Of a stretch of 15,783 nt of DNA, positions 12,962 through 15,783 are shown one piece after another. Positions within the stretch are counted from its first letter, which is position 1. Each line of letters starts with the position of its first letter. The notes below the pieces were generated by a model that saw only the letters and a program-made list of their open reading frames with translations, was not told the origin of the DNA and searched no databases. This DNA comes from DATGFK01 sp040007395 (GTDB lineage: Bacteria > Chloroflexota > Anaerolineae > Aggregatilineales > UBA2796): assembly GCA_040007395.1 (NCBI GenBank), contig JBDTVG010000244.1, forward strand, positions 1 through 15,783, given 5' to 3'. Position numbers and translations under genes: made by a program.

Positions 12962-13655
12962 AGGAACCATCGTCGTTGTTGGTGGGACTTGCGAACTGGG
13001 TAAACATCTCGCCAAACACTACACAGACAAGGGATACCACGTTGTGGTGACGAGCCGCGACTTGGAACGCGCACAAGCGGCAGCGAAGGAGATCGGCGGC
13101 GATTGTGTTGGAGTCGCTGTGGATTTATCCTCGCCACATGGCATCGCCTCTGCCCTTTCCGGCGTAGACGATGTGCTTCATCTTGCGTTAGTAGCGCTTC
13201 ACCGCGACGAAAATAAAGTTCGTGAATATAACATTGACGAAGCAATCAAATTAGTGACATTAAAATTGGTCGGCTACACAGAATGTGTGCATGTGCTTTG
13301 CTCAAAAATGCAGGAGGATGCGTCCATCCTCATTTATGGCGGGCTGGCACGCAATCAACCCTATCCCGGTTCAACCACCATCACAACAGTCAACGGTGGA
13401 GTATCTTCGTTGATCAATTCGCTGGCAATTGAGCTTGCGCCGATCCGCGTCAATGCGATTCATCCCGGTCAGGTGGGTGACACGCCCACTTGGGAGGCCA
13501 AACCAAAGGAAGTCCTTGACAACTTGAGGGCGCGTACCGCCCTCGGCAGGTTGGTGACTATCGACGATGTAACCCATGCCGCTGCGTTCCTACTTGAAAA
13601 CCGAGGCGTTACAGGTGTCAATCTGCGCGTTGACGGTGGGCGCATGATGAAATAG
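12954..13655 (+). CDS. Atypical SDR-family protein lacking the catalytic Tyr/Lys
   Basis: This 233-aa protein has the SDR fold outline: an N-terminal strand IVVVGGTCELG (residues 6-16), VAVDLSS, then SLINSLAIELAPIRVNAIHPGQVGDTPTW and a closing GVNLRVDGG. Key residues are missing. The central Gly of the cofactor motif is Glu14. The NAG block is replaced by LHLALVAL. The YxxxK active site is replaced by a TTVNGGVSS stretch with no Tyr or Lys in register. From memory, a recurring group of bacterial SDR-like proteins shares this VNG-type replacement, so this is probably lineage-typical rather than decay. A binding, scaffold or non-redox role is possible. An AAAGGAG site precedes the ATG by about 9 nt, inside the cupin gene end. 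Ends in TAG. Confidence 0.8.
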   Translation: MTKGTIVVVGGTCELGKHLAKHYTDKGYHVVVTSRDLERAQAAAKEIGGDCVGVAVDLSSPHGIASALSGVDDVLHLALVALHRDENKVREYNIDEAIKLVTLKLVGYTECVHVLCSKMQEDASILIYGGLARNQPYPGSTTITTVNGGVSSLINSLAIELAPIRVNAIHPGQVGDTPTWEAKPKEVLDNLRARTALGRLVTIDDVTHAAAFLLENRGVTGVNLRVDGGRMMK

Positions 13656-13660
13656 CAAAT

Positions 13661-13703
13661 ATCGAATGACAGCATGACAGAAAAAACGCTTATCAAGTGC
13701 TGA
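13661..13703 (+). repeat. Degenerate duplicate of the amidohydrolase start
   Basis: An ATG at 13674 begins a 9-codon frame, MTEKTLIKC then TGA, closely matching the true amidohydrolase start MAEKTLIQK at 13719. Upstream flanks also match, ATCGAATGACAG versus ATTGAATGGCAG, and ATGACAG itself is doubled (13666-13672 and 13674-13680). Together they look like a small tandem duplication of the gene's 5' end that has since diverged. Confidence 0.6.
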
Positions 13704-13718
13704 ATTAGCGAGTATTGA

Positions 13719-15074
13719 ATGGCAGAGAAAACTCTCATCCAGAAGGGCATTGTTCTCACCCTCGATAAAAAAGTCGGCAACTTCCATCGAGCCAGTGTGC
13801 TCATCGAAGGGACGAAAATTGCGGCGGTTGGCCCCGATCTCAACGCAGAAGATGCGGAGGTGATCGATGCGTCGGACATGATCGTCATGCCGGGTTTTGT
13901 GGATACGCATCGTCACGTCTGGCAGGGAATCCTTCGCAATATCGGCACAGATGTGCAGTTAGAAGGGAATGAGAGTTATCTGTCGTTCATTCTTACCAAG
14001 CTAGCGCCTCACTTTCGTCCCGAAGATGCCCATACCGGGGATCTGGTCGGTTTGTACGGCGCGATTGACGCAGGCATTACAACTATCCTCGATTGGTCAG
14101 AAATCCAAGCCACGCGAGAGCACGCTGACGCAGTTATCTCAGCCTTGCATGAATCTGGGATACGTGCGGTGTTTGCCTACGGCTATCCGCAGTGGAAAAA
14201 AGTGGACGACAAACAGGGTGACTGGTTTCGTGACATCGCCAAGCAATATTTCTCCTCGAAAGACCAGTTGCTGACGCTTGCCCTCGCCCCTGCTGGACCG
14301 GAGTTCACGCCGTTCGAGGTCGCGAAAGCGCAATGGCTCTTGGCGCGTGAAATCGGAGCGCGTATCACAGTGCATGTTGGGGTTGGCACAGCCGGTAAGC
14401 AAGGCAAACTGGCTGAGATGGGGAAAGCAGGGCTGCTCAGCAATGACACGACCTATGTCCACTGTACGACGTTGAGCGATGAGGAAATCGGAATGATTGT
14501 GGACACTGGCGGCACAATCTCGCTGTCTGTACCTACTGAAATGATGATGGGCTACGGTATGCCGCCTATTCAAAAGTTTTTGGATAGTGGTCTACGCCCC
14601 AGTCTCGGCGTGGATGTGGAAACCAATATGCCAAATGATATGTTTACACAAATGCGGACAGTCTACTCACTGCAAAGATCGATGATCTTTGAAAAGAAAC
14701 TAGCACGCAAAGGCGGCTTGCCCGCAATGTTAACTGCACGCGATGTACTAGAGTTTGCCACTATTGAAGGCGCACGCGCCAATGGTTTACTGGATAAAAC
14801 AGGCACGCTGACTCCGGGCAAAGAAGCAGACCTCATTATGCTTCGCGCCGACCTTCCGAACATTCTGCCAATCAATGATCCGATCAGCGCTGTCACATGG
14901 GGTATGAATACCAGCAATGTAGACTCGGTCTTCGTGGCAGGTAAAGCCCTCAAGCGCGATGGAAAACTCTTGAATGTGGATCTGGTCTGCTTAATGCAAC
15001 AGGCACACGAGGCTCGTGACTACGTGATCGCCAAGTCCGGCTTCAAATTGCCTCCGATTGAGGGACACTCATGA
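13719..15074 (+). CDS. Metal-dependent amidohydrolase, cytosine deaminase/chlorohydrolase superfamily
   Basis: This 451-aa enzyme of the COG0402 (SsnA/AtzA/TrzN-like) group hydrolyses a C-N, C-Cl or similar bond on a small, often heterocyclic molecule. A short N-terminal beta domain (1-58) leads into the barrel. Metal ligands are His64 and His66 (PGFVDTHRHVWQG), His219 (ITVHVG), His248 (YVHCTTL) and Asp299 (LGVDVETN). The C-terminus has the usual GTLTPGKEADLIML return to the beta domain. The Glu that follows His219 by three residues in many deaminases (HxxE) is Val222 here, so a standard aminohydrolase mechanism may not apply. The start follows a weak site and a decayed copy of itself. It overlaps the permease by 4 nt. 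The substrate is presumably what the operon's transporter imports. Confidence 0.88.
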   Translation: MAEKTLIQKGIVLTLDKKVGNFHRASVLIEGTKIAAVGPDLNAEDAEVIDASDMIVMPGFVDTHRHVWQGILRNIGTDVQLEGNESYLSFILTKLAPHFRPEDAHTGDLVGLYGAIDAGITTILDWSEIQATREHADAVISALHESGIRAVFAYGYPQWKKVDDKQGDWFRDIAKQYFSSKDQLLTLALAPAGPEFTPFEVAKAQWLLAREIGARITVHVGVGTAGKQGKLAEMGKAGLLSNDTTYVHCTTLSDEEIGMIVDTGGTISLSVPTEMMMGYGMPPIQKFLDSGLRPSLGVDVETNMPNDMFTQMRTVYSLQRSMIFEKKLARKGGLPAMLTARDVLEFATIEGARANGLLDKTGTLTPGKEADLIMLRADLPNILPINDPISAVTWGMNTSNVDSVFVAGKALKRDGKLLNVDLVCLMQQAHEARDYVIAKSGFKLPPIEGHS

Positions 15075-15742
15075 TAAAAAATAGGACTCAAAATCCGCTT
15101 CTCACGTCGATTGTCGTTTCATCGCGTTACCTTTCGGTGTGGGTTGCCATTGGGCTGTTGCTGATCACCTGCTTATGGATCGCACCCGAAACGTTGACGC
15201 GCACGTCATTTAGCTCCGTCTTGCCCTTAACTACATTTCTTGCCTTGGCAGCCTTTGGTCAAATGCTGGTGGTTATGACAGGCGGGATTGACCTATCTAC
15301 CCCTTCCGTGATGACACTTGCCGCGCTCATGGTGGTGGGTGTCTCAAGCGGCGCTGATGACCGTATGCCTATTGCGCTTGCAGCAGCGCTGGGGGTTTCC
15401 CTGCTGATTGGCTTGATTTCGGGGCTGATGGTCGGTGTACTGAAGTTAAATGCACTTATCGTAACGTTGGCTGTGAACCAGATCGTCTATGGAGCGTATC
15501 TGGCGTATGCCGGAAATATGCCTCGCGAAGCATCTGTACCGGCAGGTTTTTCGGCGTGGGTTACTGCGCCGCTGTTGGGTTTGAATAACTTAGAGTGGAC
15601 GGTAATTGCCGTCTCACTGCTATTGGTTTTATTGTTTCGATATTCCGAGTGGGGGCGCAAGTTTCAATCAGTCGGTGCCAACCCCACCGCCGCATGGATT
15701 CTTGGATTGCGAGTCAATGTATACGTAGTTGGCTCATGTTAA
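15071..15742 (+). pseudogene. RbsC-type ABC permease, cut short
   Basis: The N-terminal two thirds of a BPD_transp_2 permease (ribose/xylose/autoinducer/nucleoside importers) is present. The hallmark FGQMLVVMTGGIDLS block is at about residues 58-72 and the LIVTLAVNQIVYGAYLAYAG block is near residue 140. The RYSEWGRKFQSVGANPTAAW segment that normally precedes the last membrane helices is also there. The frame then stops at 223 codons, right after GLRVNVYVVGS, where relatives continue for roughly 90-110 residues of hydrophobic sequence. None of the three forward frames after 15736 is hydrophobic, so a simple frameshift does not restore it. Either the gene is broken by rearrangement or insertion, or the sequence end is an assembly join. 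The 4-nt overlap with the amidohydrolase shows it belongs to that operon. Confidence 0.8.
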
Positions 15743-15783
15743 AGCAAGGTGCAAAAGGGTACACTGAAGGAATTGTAAAGGCG
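15736..15783 (+). other. Unassigned open frame running off the window end
   Basis: After the permease breaks off, a different forward frame opens at ATG 15736 and runs to the window edge as 16 codons, MLKQGAKGYTEGIVKA. It is hydrophilic and unlike permease sequence. It may be the edge of an inserted element or of unrelated sequence joined here. Too short to identify. Confidence 0.25.

Noticed and set aside
15071..15783. Single-base frameshift explaining the short permease
   Set aside because: None of the three forward frames after 15736 gives the expected hydrophobic helix.
1..15783. CRISPR array, rRNA or replication origin
   Set aside because: No regularly spaced repeats, rRNA motifs or iteron/DnaA-box clusters were seen.

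Overview
The window looks like a bacterial chromosome fragment of moderate GC. Gene style suggests Chloroflexota (Anaerolineae-like): CUT1 sugar transporters without a local ATPase gene, next to a large hybrid histidine kinase and a partner combining a helix-turn-helix with a receiver. This placement is an inference from gene style; no marker gene is present.

Region 1 (1-1952, minus strand) is a small cassette. In transcription order it holds a sigma70-like promoter, an odd tRNA-like gene with anticodon CUA (amber), an unrecognised 150-aa protein, a 112-aa protein resembling the Pth2 (peptidyl-tRNA hydrolase type II) fold, and a TatD-type metal-dependent nuclease that runs off the window start. 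A tRNA, a peptidyl-tRNA-hydrolase-like protein and a nuclease together suggest an RNA or translation theme. It is the least ordinary part of the window.

Region 2 (2107-7252, minus strand) is a polyol or sugar uptake and oxidation operon: secreted CUT1 solute-binding protein, two inner-membrane permeases, a zinc-dependent sorbitol-dehydrogenase-like enzyme and a classical SDR of the mannitol/arabinitol/xylulose-reductase type. A perfect 16-bp hairpin separates the binding-protein gene from the permeases, probably favouring high binding-protein expression. No transport ATPase is present, so one must come from elsewhere.

Region 3 (7253-11045) starts with a divergent control region containing a nested dyad. 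Two plus-strand genes follow: an HTH / degenerate-ATPase-like / receiver protein, and a six-TM hybrid histidine kinase ending in one degenerate and one intact receiver. Their position opposite the transporter operon suggests that they control it.

Region 4 (11046-12049) is about 1 kb with no convincing plus-strand gene. It is AT-rich at first and contains a strong-looking promoter with a palindrome over the expected start site, a second inverted repeat, and a weak minus-strand ORF that may be a gene remnant.

Region 5 (12050-15783, plus strand) is a tightly packed catabolic operon: a two-domain cupin, an SDR-like protein lacking the usual catalytic Tyr/Lys, an amidohydrolase of the cytosine deaminase/chlorohydrolase superfamily, and an RbsC-type permease. 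The permease reading frame breaks off abruptly 42 bp before the window end, which points to a rearrangement, an insertion or an assembly junction. A degenerate copy of the amidohydrolase start lies just upstream of the real start. The operon looks like uptake plus hydrolysis/isomerisation of a small N-containing or cyclic substrate that cannot be named from sequence alone.
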